Part shown: piece by piece, positions 1-9,658 of the stretch | Position numbering within the stretch: the first letter of the stretch is position 1 | Layout: the number at the start of each line of letters is the position of its first letter | Assembly (NCBI GenBank): GCA_027574665.1 | Contig: CM050658.1 | Coordinates: 24,502,317 to 24,566,316, forward strand | Direction of reading: 5' to 3' | DNA from: Rhynochetos jubatus | Taxonomy: Eukaryota; Chordata; Aves; Eurypygiformes; Rhynochetidae | DNA length: 64,000 nt | The notes under the pieces: model-generated | Told to the model about the DNA's origin: nothing | Seen by the model: only the letters and a program-made list of their open reading frames with translations | The model's database searches: none | Made by a program: the position numbers and the translations under genes

Positions 1-1461
1 ACTGAGCCACCTACTGAAAGATGCTCAGTAAGTGAAGGGAACCACTCCAAGTCAGGCATGCACTCTGGCTACCACACCTACTAAGAAATCACCTATTAAC
101 ATTTCTACCAATATCACAGGGAAAGTCCCATCGTTTTTAATACATCACTAGATCCCCCTAATCCCTTAACTTCAGGGATCCTTACAGTCCCTTCTCTGAA
201 ACTGCACAAGTTTCTATTTTTCTCAGGTTCAGTTTTTCAACTCCTGCCTGTTTGCACTCATAGCAGAAGGTCTAAACAAGGTCAGTCGACGTTTGTCAGA
301 GATAAAGGAAGAGAGCGAGAAGCCAGTAAACATCCCCTAAGAGACTGTCTGTCCTCCCTCTGCAGTTCTCAAGGATCAGAAAGAAGGTTTTATGTCACAA
401 TATCCCAGATGACCAGCTAGCAACAGTATATTGGTTTTAGAAGCCAAAACAGTAGCTGCTAACAACCTTATTGTAATATGACATGTACATAAAACATCAA
501 CATGCAAGTAATTTGCAGGAAGTTTGCAGTGGTTCATAAAAACCACGTCAGGAAGGAACCTTGTAAGGCCATCTGGCCTATTTATTACCCCAAGGTAAGA
601 TCAGCTCTGTCTAAATCAGTCCTCAGAGGTTTGTGTAAACTAATCTTACAAAGCTCCTGTGAGATTTCATAACCTTCCTGGACAATTTATTCCTGTGTTC
701 ATTTAGCTATACAGGCATAAAAGAATTTAAGTCTAACCTATGGATCTTTCTCAAGTTTAAGGTTTTTACTTCTTTAACAGCTTTTTTCTACTCCGCAGCT
801 ACCTTGTATGTGTCGCTCACGTTAGAAAAGTGAACACGTTTCATGCGTCGGATGTAGTCTAGATCACATCTTTGCCAAAACTGCCAGTCATTTGATTCAT
901 TTGCCATTACCCTCCACTCCACAAAAGCGCAACCCAGCTCCAGCACCAAGTTACCTATGCACCTAGAAAAGGGAGACCTCACTCTAAGACTATCTGTGCT
1001 ACTGCACCCATGACAGCCAGCTTTTCAAACACAACTCTGGCAGAGACAGAATTCAAAAGATGACTGAAAGTTTGATGTGCCTTCCTATGACAGACAAGTT
1101 AAAGTGAGTTTGTTTTGTCTATTTATAGCCATAACTAAACTTCAGTCATGAAAAAACCCAGATTTCATTTTCCATGCAATATTTAAAAGCAGCAAATTCT
1201 CAGGAAAAAGGGTTCCATTTTAAGGTTATTGGGTTGCATTAACTTGTGTCAGGCTAACGTTTTTGATGGGGTAGAATGAAAACAGTGAGAGAGGCGTCTT
1301 CAAAGTTCCTTAACTCATCCCTTCAAGAAAATAGAAGAGGGTCACTAAACTCCTAGCCCCAAAACTTCATAATAAGGACAAAGTTGGTGCAGGCTTCTGC
1401 AACAGGCAAGGCATTCAGCTGCTTATGAGTGCACACTATTCCTGTTACCCATAGCCAGTAC
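1..1461 (-). other. Downstream intronic sequence of WNK3
   Basis: AT-rich sequence without a recognisable exon. The later WNK3 exons, which encode the conserved second PF-like domain and C-terminal coiled coil in mammals, should lie beyond the window. The one sizeable minus-strand open frame at 788-982 has no WNK similarity that I can see. An old CR1 fragment occupies about 545-775. Confidence 0.65.
545..775 (-). mobile_element. Ancient CR1 LINE fragment
   Basis: Degenerate but recognisable phrases of an older CR1 subfamily 3' region, read in reverse, occur in the right order: a 'ccatctggcc' block, then 'tcagtcctcagaggtttgtgtaaac' split by mutations, then 'cctggacaatttattcc' and 'agtctaacctatgg'. 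It has no intact tail. Subfamily assignment needs an alignment. Confidence 0.6.
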
Positions 1462-1667
1462 CTAAGCAGAAGCTGTTGCACAGGAGCAGCAGATGCCTGG
1501 GGAGGGGCTGCTGCCCCTGGAGCAGCAGCCACTGCCCCCATTAAGCCTCTCTCCAGTCCAGCAGGAAAGCCTTCCTCTCCAGGACTCTTCCTCACTGCTT
1601 CCTCTAACCTTGCCACTTTCACCTGCCTGGTTCCGCACTTAGAAGCGGAAGGGAGAGCTGGCAAAAA
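1462..1667 (-). CDS. WNK3: Candidate WNK3 exon 13
   Basis: A locally GC-rich island in AT-rich surroundings is bounded on the minus strand by an acceptor ...gaatttcag and a donor CTTAG|gtactg. Only phase 0 is open across it; the other two phases hit stops within 50 bases. It would encode FLPALPSASKCGTRQVKVAR onward to ASAAPVQQLLLR. The composition (Ala, Pro, Gly, Gln) suits the WNK linker, but I cannot align it convincingly with mammalian WNK3. An alternative donor (CAG|gtgaaa, exon end 1623) would give a much shorter exon of 45 nt. It could also be a chance open frame. Confidence 0.38.
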
Positions 1668-2249
1668 CTGAAATTCACTTTTGTTTCTCAGCAGTGCTGA
1701 GCTGGCTCTGGGGGTTATTTGTTGTTACTTCTGTCATTAGCAATACTAGGCTTGAACGTGGTTTCGAGTACTGCAAATCCACAGAACGGGCTTTGGCCAT
1801 GTGTTCTAACACTGGTAATGACACCTCTTAGTGACTCAACACATAACTCACCAATACACCATTCCCTGTAATATACCTGGAGGAAAATCATTATAGAAGG
1901 TGATACAGGCATACCCAGTTTATTCCCAAAGAGGGGATACGCAGTTATACCAGTATAGCACATTTTACAGATCCAACAGCATCAAAACTGGGGACTGTAC
2001 CACTTCAGTTATCATAACAAAAAGAGAAGTTACATGCTGGAATGAAAACTGTTGTATACACATCAAAGGCTTGGATGCAGCACCCAAATTCAAGAATTAA
2101 GAGCAGGAGGAGCCAAAATAGGCACACGGCACAATGAACATTTGCAGCTTTCTCCCTAGATGTGCACCCTTCCATCTTCTCCTGGTCATCAGCTCCTGTT
2201 ACGCTTCTCTCAGCAAGGCAAAGGCCAGGTATTTGGCCCAACCTTGTGA

Positions 2250-2267
2250 AGAGAGAGAGAGAGAGAG
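2250..2267. repeat. (AG)n microsatellite
   Basis: Nine uninterrupted AG units. Confidence 0.9.
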
Positions 2268-3044
2268 GGAAAACAGCATCCAGAAAGAAGTAATTTCTTA
2301 TGCCAAAGAGATTATAATGATACCTTTCACAGCTCTGTGACAGAGTTTGAAGTTTGTCCTGTATTGCCTGCTCCTAAAATATAAGAAAAAGTCGTTTAAG
2401 TAACAGCAATGTATTCGCGAATGAAAAACATTTTGAAAAAAGGTTTTGCTGCTGAGACATTAATAATCCTAAACCACCCTGTTTAACCAACTCTTGCAAG
2501 TCAAAGGAATAAATGTCCCATTTTATCCTCCCAGCATTCCTGCTGTCCAAAGCACTGATATCTGTGCACAAACACTTTTAAGAAAGAGCCACTAATCTGC
2601 TAGTTTCCTTCTGCTGTCACTAAAAGAGAAGAGGTAGTGAAAGAAACCCAAGAGTTCTCACCACAGCAGAACAACTTGATTGCAGGGCAAATCCACATCA
2701 ACACCTACCTAATTCTATTTTGAATGGATATAATGTGTAAGCTAATTTGTTTCACTACTTTGTATGATTTCCTGAAATATGTTACATATTTTCATTGTAA
2801 TCGGCTTATTATGCAAATTTCTGGGGAACATACACACAGAAGATGAAAATTCATCAATTAAAAACAAAGCCCTCACATCCTGTTCTCTTGCTCTCTACAC
2901 AACTGAGATTTTCCCTAAAAGCTTCTCTTTTCACTGATTGCAATGCTAGGACAGGCACTGATAGTGTGACTCACATCGAGTAGGCCTCTTTCCACAGAAT
3001 TTGTGATGATGATGCTACTGGTCCAACTGTAGCAAACTTAGCAC

Positions 3045-3160
3045 ATATGTACACAGACACACACACCTGTGTGCGTATATAATTGTATGTATACACACAC
3101 ACATCAAATATATTAATATATATAACTTTATATATATTTATATATTTACAAATATGTCTA
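3045..3160. repeat. AC/AT simple-sequence stretch
   Basis: Interrupted (AC)n runs followed by alternating TA-rich sequence such as tatatatttatatattta. A typical degenerate microsatellite. Confidence 0.85.
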
Positions 3161-5205
3161 TGAATTCATTCAGTAGACACACAGCTAGAAACAAGCAGCT
3201 TGACTGCCATTACTACATCTTAATACCGAAGCAGCTGATAGACTGGAGTTAAAAGCTTAGCAGTTAACCAGTCAACCCCACTCATTGCTTATAAGTCCAC
3301 ACATATGCCATGCCAAGCTTGACTGCAGTTTCAACAAAACTGCTAAATTAATGAACAGTGAGAACACAGACATAACATATCTAAGTTTTAGTAATGCACT
3401 TGATCAATTGCCTTATAAAAATCTCATTTGCCTGGTCAATTCAGATTGGTTTGGAAGTGTGTACTGTCACACATTTAAACTAAAGATAAGAGAAAAACAT
3501 TATGGCAGAGTAGCAACAAAATGCAGTGTTTCAAATATATACAGATATGAAACTCCTCCTACACCCAAGAAAACCTTAGCAATGTGTCAAAATCAGCATG
3601 GGGAGCACATTGATCAATCTGACCATCCTATGCTATGGGACTGATTTCTTAAATTGAAAGAGAAGGGAGTTCACTTACAGATAAAATATGAGAATGAATT
3701 TAGCAAAACAGTAGTTAAATGTTCCTGGGGACATCACAAAGTGACAGGACAGACATGTGCCTCAGGGGGAATGGATTTCTCAGGTAATATAGGACAACTC
3801 ACATCCCCCATATCACACTGTGCAGTAGCAATGAGATTTATTCAGATTTCCAGAATCTCTAATGTGATGGACCTTGCACTCAAGGCTGTAGGCTTTGGCA
3901 TCAGCATTGAACCTGACATGAGCCATGCATACAGGAAGAAAGCAGTTGGAGAAACACCTTGAGTAAGGAATATGCCTGACACAGGCTTTACTTGTGGACT
4001 CTGCAAGTGAAGCTCTATAGATGGGTTCTACCATTTCTGCTGTATCTAACCTAAAGGATACAGAAATTGAGCAGGAAGTGTTGTACATCATAGCATGGAT
4101 ATTCATTTGACAAGAATTAGACTGCCTCTAGAAGGACAGGCAAAAATGGGGAAGTAGAATCTAGATTTAGTGCTAGCAGCATCCTTCCTGAACATCTTCT
4201 GGAAGAGGAGTTAAGCGATATCTCTAATGAGATTCATAGGCTGTATTGTGTAGTCAAGGCATGCAACAAATGCATGAGAGCATGGGCAAACCCCAAAAAT
4301 ATTTAGTTTGAGAAGACAGAAACTGCTACTTTGAGAAGAAAGGCAGCTCAGAACAGAGAACCTCAAGATGAACAATTCTGAAAGCAGAATTGCTGAGGGA
4401 CATTTTCATTCACAAGTGGAGAACAAATTAGACTTATGTAGTGAAATCTGGTACAAGTGCCCAAACCTTTGTTTTGCTTTGCTTATGGATATCTATTAAA
4501 AAGCTGAAGAGAAGGAAACATTCTGTGACATTCTGTCAAGACTGAAGGTTAAACAATTATGGGAGTGAAAGGAAAAGTCAGAATAGCAAACAGGAAGAGC
4601 TGACAGTTTTAAAGAAAAACAATAAAATGTATCTTGCTTATATGACCACTGAAAATCGGGAATGCCTACGAGTATCTGAAGAAACAACAGTCTCAGGGTT
4701 AGACGAGAATTCAGCCAATACAGGAGACAACACTAAATGAAATGGGAATAAGGTTCAAGCTGAGGACCATGAAGAGCTTTTACATCATGAAGAACCAGAT
4801 TATGAAGCATTTTTTTATGGCAAATGATAGTTGGTTGCACAAGGGCTGAAGACATTTAAAACAAGACTGGACAATACCTGGATGAAACTCTACAGAACAG
4901 CTTGTTACTGACCCACAGCACTTGGAAATAATTTTATTCTCCATGTTTGTACTCAGCTATGGACAAAGAGGTATTTAGTCCTGTTGCCTCATTACTTCAA
5001 GGAGACAATTCACAAGGTACAACATGCAGTTTCCAGTTTCATTTGGAACAGCCAATTATTTGCTGACTGAGTTGTTAGCATCTAGGACAAGTGGCTCTAT
5101 ATGGCAAGGGGATCATCTCCCTTGTGAAATAAGCCCATTGTTTCACAAAGGAGTAAGAAGGTTAAGGGTGAGGCTGGTGAGTTACTTCGGAGGAAACTGC
5201 TCTAC

Positions 5206-5511
5206 CTCTTGAGATGTCTCTGTGACCGCCTGGACAGCTGAGCAGGGGGCTGGGAGCTGCTGACCCAGCAGCTGGGAAGGATCAGGCTGAGGCTGCAGCA
5301 GACCAGAAGGCTGAAGAGGCAGACAGGGATCTATAGGGACAGGCGGACTAGCTGTAGCAAGGGTGCCATGGATCTGTGAAGTGCCTTCTGGAGCGATGTG
5401 GGGAAGCAACAGTTCAGGCTGCAACTGCAAAGGTGGTGACATGACTATCGAAGGTTGCACAGGCAGCTGGGCTCCAGCTTCCAAAGCATACTGAGTAAGT
5501 CCGGTCATCTG
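5206..5511 (-). CDS. WNK3: WNK3 exon 12: Pro/Gln-rich linker
   Basis: The exon begins QMTGLTQYALEAGAQLPVQP and continues through LLQPQPDPSQLLGQQLPAP to AVTETSQE. The acceptor reads gtgttacagcag, a NAGNAG arrangement that could drop the first Gln. Two donors are possible: GAG|gtagag (end at 5206, phase 0, 306 nt) and AA|gtaact (end at 5186, phase 2, 326 nt). I chose the first because the only open frame of the next candidate exon (1462-1667) needs phase 0; if neither is used, translation stops at the TAA just after 5185. No known domain; it is disordered linker. Confidence 0.82.
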
Positions 5512-7907
5512 CTGTAACACAACAGACAGCTATTAAAACAAATCTCTAGACTGCTTGTAACTTACATGACACAGTGTTAAAGCCACCGGAGTTCACGAAG
5601 GATTACAACTCTGCAGTGAGACAGTGTGTGTGTGGCCTCTGCATGGAAAGGTAACTACCTACGAGTTTAAACTTGCTTTGAAACAACCAAATAAAAATCT
5701 AAGGATTCTTCTTATATAATTATGACCATACATATGTTGCTCGGGCACTACTTAATTTGTAGAAACAAAGCCACATGTTGCTAAGAAATTAAAATCCTGT
5801 TTGCTCTGCTTTCAACAAGCCTGCAATGTCCATGCAGAGAGAAATATACTCTACCCATAAACTAAATCAGGATTTTTAAAAAATATGCTATATATGTAGA
5901 ACCAGTAGCTGCTATAGACTGCACAATTAACTATTTTACTGAATATATATCATTGTCTTATGGAACACATTGTTTTTCACATTGTTTAAACACTGAAGAC
6001 AACTTAACTCTTGACATTCTAAGCACCAAGCTCCCAATCCTGCAAATACTTCCTGGTGTTATGCACACAGAGAAAGTTTCATTCCTCTCAGTGGATTTCT
6101 TCAGTGCATTAAAATAACCCATGTGCATAAGTGTTCTGTGGGAACTGGACCGATGCAATTAGATGCCAACTACCTTAGAGACTACGTTGTTATTCTACAT
6201 AAACGTACAACTCAAAAGAACTGTTAAGAACAGAACATTCTCCTGTTAGGTACATCATGTATTTATCCAAGTGGACTGGGCCTATGGGAAGAGGAAAAAA
6301 GGAAAGAAAGGAAAATCTGGAAGAAAAAGGGCTTTTTAGTACTAGGTAAATTTTTACTTTTTTCAAGTATCACCAACCTAGAGATTTAGACTATTTGAAG
6401 AACACGTTAAAGAAAATGTCCAGACTCAGGTGAAAACTAGGCCACAAAATTTCATTACTTCATGTTCTCTGCAGATTCTGGATATGAGCCGAAATTATTC
6501 CAGGTTTTAATGTGGATAAAAATAAAGATGCCATGTGCTTCACAACACAACAGTTACATGACTGCCTAAGTGGAGGTTCTTGGAACAGCTAGAATAATTC
6601 ACAAAATGTTTCAATATACAATTTTCCTGGGCAAAACTAAAGTCAGAGATGCTATACATCAACAGCCAAAACTGCACTTTATTGGAAAGCCTTTATTTAC
6701 AGAAATCTCTCTCCATTAAAAGTACTTTTAAACACTGAATTATGTGTTTCTGAATATTTCTCTGCACTTACCCATTTTGTTTGCAATAACTACTTTATCC
6801 AAAAGATATTGTTATGCAATTATTCCATACATATTTGGCAGATAATGACTGTGTCAGGACAGTTTGGGAATATCAGTTCTCCGGTTTTGGTGTTCACCGT
6901 GCTTGCTGTGCTTATCGGGCCTGATTCCATTCCCTCTAAAGCCTTTGGAAATGCTAATGAGCTCTGTGGTAGCTGTCTCAAGCTCCATGTTGCCTATATT
7001 TTCCACAAACAGTAGTTCTGTGCCAAATATACAGCATTTTAAAATGATGTACTACTATGAAGATGCCATGATATGGCAGGTTGAAATGGGATGTTATGAA
7101 TTTTAATCAATGTCATGGTAACGTGCCATAGTAGAACACAGATTTTCAAGAATGTCATTATTAGCAGATTTAACCTCTCTCCTGCTTGGGTTGAGCTGCA
7201 TTTCATGTTGTCATATCACAGATGTGGCAACAGAAGTATTTACAGACTCTGTCAACAAGTCCTGAACCAGTTCTCTTGTAAATAGAGCTAATATTAGAAT
7301 CTCCATGTTGTGCTTCATTTCTTTTAAGGGGGAAAGGGTCTGCAGCTAGCATCCATTCTTGTCTGATAGACCTCTTCCATGCAGTTTTCTGGAGCTGTTT
7401 GCAAATGGCCATTTCCCTTTGCTGTTTTAAAGCAGTTCTACATCAAACAGACTCTATTGCTCCCGCCAGCTCACCCTATTTTGCCATGAGCACACAACAG
7501 CCTCCCCATCACATATGGATAGGAGCAAAGGCATCAACAAAGCTACTGTCATGGCTCGGCCTGTTCTCCTGCCACAGGAGAACAACATGCTTCTTTCATA
7601 TTGGAAATGGGAAAAGAAAGAGGGAATTCAAGAAGTGCTCATCTGTTCACTTTGCAAAGCCTGCTGGATTATTCTCTATAGCCTTGATAGTTACCCATCC
7701 CTGGATTAAGGCCTCACCTGCTCCACCTGACTTCACAGCTCCAGCAACTGCTTCCAGGACCGAGGTCGAGTAGTTAACAAACCACCTTAAGAGCAAGGAA
7801 AAACACCTCCCCACTGCGTGTTTCCAAGGGAGCAAGCTCCAGGAACACCTGCATTTGGCAACCACCCTAGGGTCTACATCGACGCAGCCCCACGCCCTGT
7901 GGATTAC
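5512..7907 (-). other. WNK3 intron 11
   Basis: Intron of 2396 bp. No interspersed repeat, RNA gene or coding segment was recognised. Confidence 0.9.
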
Positions 7908-8447
7908 CTGGTGACCAGCCCCATGCGCAGACAGAGTCTGTTCTGAAGGATGAATTATGCTTGGCTGAAGTGACTGAGGAGGTAGAGGTTGCTGCGGCTG
8001 GGACACTGCTTGCGTGCTCTGCGTGTGATGGGGAGAGGGTGCTTCGCTCTGAATGATCTGCTGGAAGGTGGTCTGGTACATCTGCTGCTGGGGGAGCTGC
8101 GGCACCCCGTGATGCGGTGGCAATGCTGGCACTCCTGGCGGAGCCACAGCAAGCAATGGTATTGTAGCAGCCGACATATTTGGCACTATTGTTTGGCAGG
8201 GCAAGACCAAAGAAGCCACAGTTGTGTGAGGAAGATTGACTGCCTGCATGGGGAGGGCAGGGGAGTTTGGTGCCATAGGCAGCGTGGGGTTCATGGGGAG
8301 GCTGGGTAAAATCACAGCTGGAGCAAAATACTGAGAAGGAGCAGGTATGGGGGGCACATTTGCAGCAGGTATATCAGAGAGGTTTGGAGGAAGGCTGTCA
8401 AGTCCTGCCAGAGGAGTAATTGCAGGAATGACAGGAAACTGAGGAAT
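7908..8447 (-). CDS. WNK3: WNK3 exon 11: large Pro-rich linker exon
   Basis: The 540-nt exon (180 codons, phase 0-0) encodes IPQFPVIPAITPLAGLDSL onward, through PPIPAPSQYFAPAVILPSLP and ending EQTLSAHGAGHQ. It is rich in Pro, Ala, Gln and Leu with no known domain, as in other WNK linker regions. The acceptor has a long T tract (...ttttttttcag); the donor is CAG|gtaatc. No stop interrupts it, and the overlapping open frames on the other strand are shadows of it. It can be skipped in frame. Its boundary in other WNK paralogues was not checked. Confidence 0.92.
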
Positions 8448-8913
8448 CTGAAAAAAATAATATCACATAAATTGCAAGTGCTTTCACTGCTGGTACAAAG
8501 TAGTTTCATTTGCCATACAAGTATGTAAAAATCAATTGTGCCACGATATCTGTTTGTTAATCACTTCCACTCATTTCCTGAGGTAGTTTTTACACAGTAG
8601 TAAAAACCAATTTATGCTTAAATCATTAGAAAAAAAAGAAAGTATTTCAGGGGACACACACATTTTTTTATACCTTAGAAGCTCAAAGCTATTTTTAACA
8701 CTAGCTTGAAGCCTTCAAGCAACGTATTAATTAAAAGCTGCTTTCATTTTAATAGAAACGACAAGGAATCAGATCAGACAAAATGCAAAACTCCGTAAGA
8801 CAATTTAAACCCCTTGTCTTTAAACAGGCTGGCTGCAACCCAGGCAGCACAGGAGATCCCACAAAAGGGGTTTTAGTCAAAACCTCCTAGTGATGTAGAA
8901 GACCATAATCACA

Positions 8914-8968
8914 CCATCATGATGGAAGCAGCTTGCTTCTTGGCGCAAGCTGCTTCACATCATGGTGG
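8914..8968. repeat. 55-nt hairpin-forming inverted repeat
   Basis: The central arms GAAGCAGCTTGC (8925-8936) and GCAAGCTGCTTC (8945-8956) are perfect complements around an 8-nt loop. The stem continues outward for 11 more positions, with one bulged base (8957) and one mismatch (8917 with 8965; a G-T type pair). About 22 of 23 positions pair. The repeat lies in intron 10 and can fold on either strand. It could be a pre-miRNA-like hairpin or the remnant of a small inverted-repeat element; the sequence alone does not decide. Confidence 0.85.
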
Positions 8969-9178
8969 CTGTCACTAGCCAATATGCTAATAACACCAAG
9001 AAACCCTTCCAGGCCAAGGAAAGGGTCCATCCCTGCTACTGGAAACAGATGAGAGCTAGGGAGGGCAGCGGGTGGGTGGTGGGAAAAGTGAAGTCAGGAG
9101 CTCAGAAAAAGAAAAAATGGGCAAATTCTCATGCTCTCAAGCCTGGAATGGGGAAGAGAATATGCCAGAGGGAAAGGT

Positions 9179-9207
9179 GGGGGGGGGAAAAAAAAAAAAA
9201 AAAAAAA
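9179..9207. repeat. G9-A20 homopolymer tract
   Basis: Nine Gs followed directly by twenty As on the plus strand. The upstream 100 bases are purine-rich but match no SINE that I recognise. On the transcript strand this is a T20C9 pyrimidine tract. Confidence 0.9.
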
Positions 9208-9466
9208 GCATTTATTGCAATTTTGTAACTGCCATTAACTGGATTCTCTAGGCATGACACAGGATTACTCACAAAGGAGATTTTTTGCTTCAAAAAAACA
9301 AACAGTAAAGAAATACACAGGAATTAGATAAAAGCTGTATTTTTATGGACTAATTAAATTGGCATTCATTCAAAATAGCCACACAAAAACTGCAAATCAT
9401 GTTAATTATTAGCTGGAAAGCTTTACTCAAATGGATGTATTCCCAAACAGTTTACAAAGATGTTAC

Positions 9467-9658
9467 CTGGGAAGGGGCCACTGATGGAAGCTGTGGCACA
9501 GTTGAAATCTGAAGGGGTTTTAGTGGTGTGCTGCTACCTGCCACCTGAGAGGTCTGGGGCTGATACTGGGGTAACAGATGGGCTGCAGGCTGGATTGGGC
9601 AAACTGGCTGGCTGGCGAGCACCTGCTGCAGGGAAGCTTGCTGTGATATGGGCTGCTG
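9467..9658 (-). CDS. WNK3: WNK3 exon 10: Gln/Pro-rich linker
   Basis: The 192-nt exon (64 codons) encodes QQPISQQASLQQVLASQPVC onward to LPSVAPSQ and ends CAG|gtaaca. It is a low-complexity linker with no assigned function. The acceptor region reads ttcctagcagcag, giving three AGs three bases apart. I chose the first (after tag); use of the second or third would drop one or two Gln residues without changing frame. It joins exons 9 and 11 in phase 0. Confidence 0.9.

Larger units (their letters stand above)
1668..5205 (-). other. Probable WNK3 intron 12
   Basis: About 3.5 kb of AT-rich sequence. It contains an AG microsatellite (2250-2267), an AC/AT-rich simple stretch (3045-3160), an octamer-like ATGCAAAT near 2812 and a possible very old CR1 remnant around 4830-4990. 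Two consecutive plus-strand open frames (3285-3644 and 3654-3962) have no recognisable domain and low-complexity codon use; I do not call them genes. Confidence 0.7.
8448..9466 (-). other. WNK3 intron 10
   Basis: Intron of 1019 bp. It contains a strong inverted repeat (8914-8968) and a plus-strand G9-A20 homopolymer pair (9179-9207), which reads as T20-C9 in the transcript, about 260 nt downstream of the exon 10 donor. Confidence 0.92.

Noticed and set aside
788-982. Minus-strand 64-codon frame as a further WNK3 exon
   Set aside because: No similarity to the remembered WNK C-terminal sequence and it overlaps no clear pair of splice sites.
3285-3962. Two consecutive plus-strand open frames of 119 and 102 codons
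   Set aside because: No domain, no known family, AT-driven codons and no promoter or splice pattern. Treated as intronic sequence, possibly an unrecognised old repeat.
7989-8309. Plus-strand 106-codon frame opposite exon 11
   Set aside because: A shadow of WNK3 exon 11, which is open in the correct phase on the minus strand with good splice sites.
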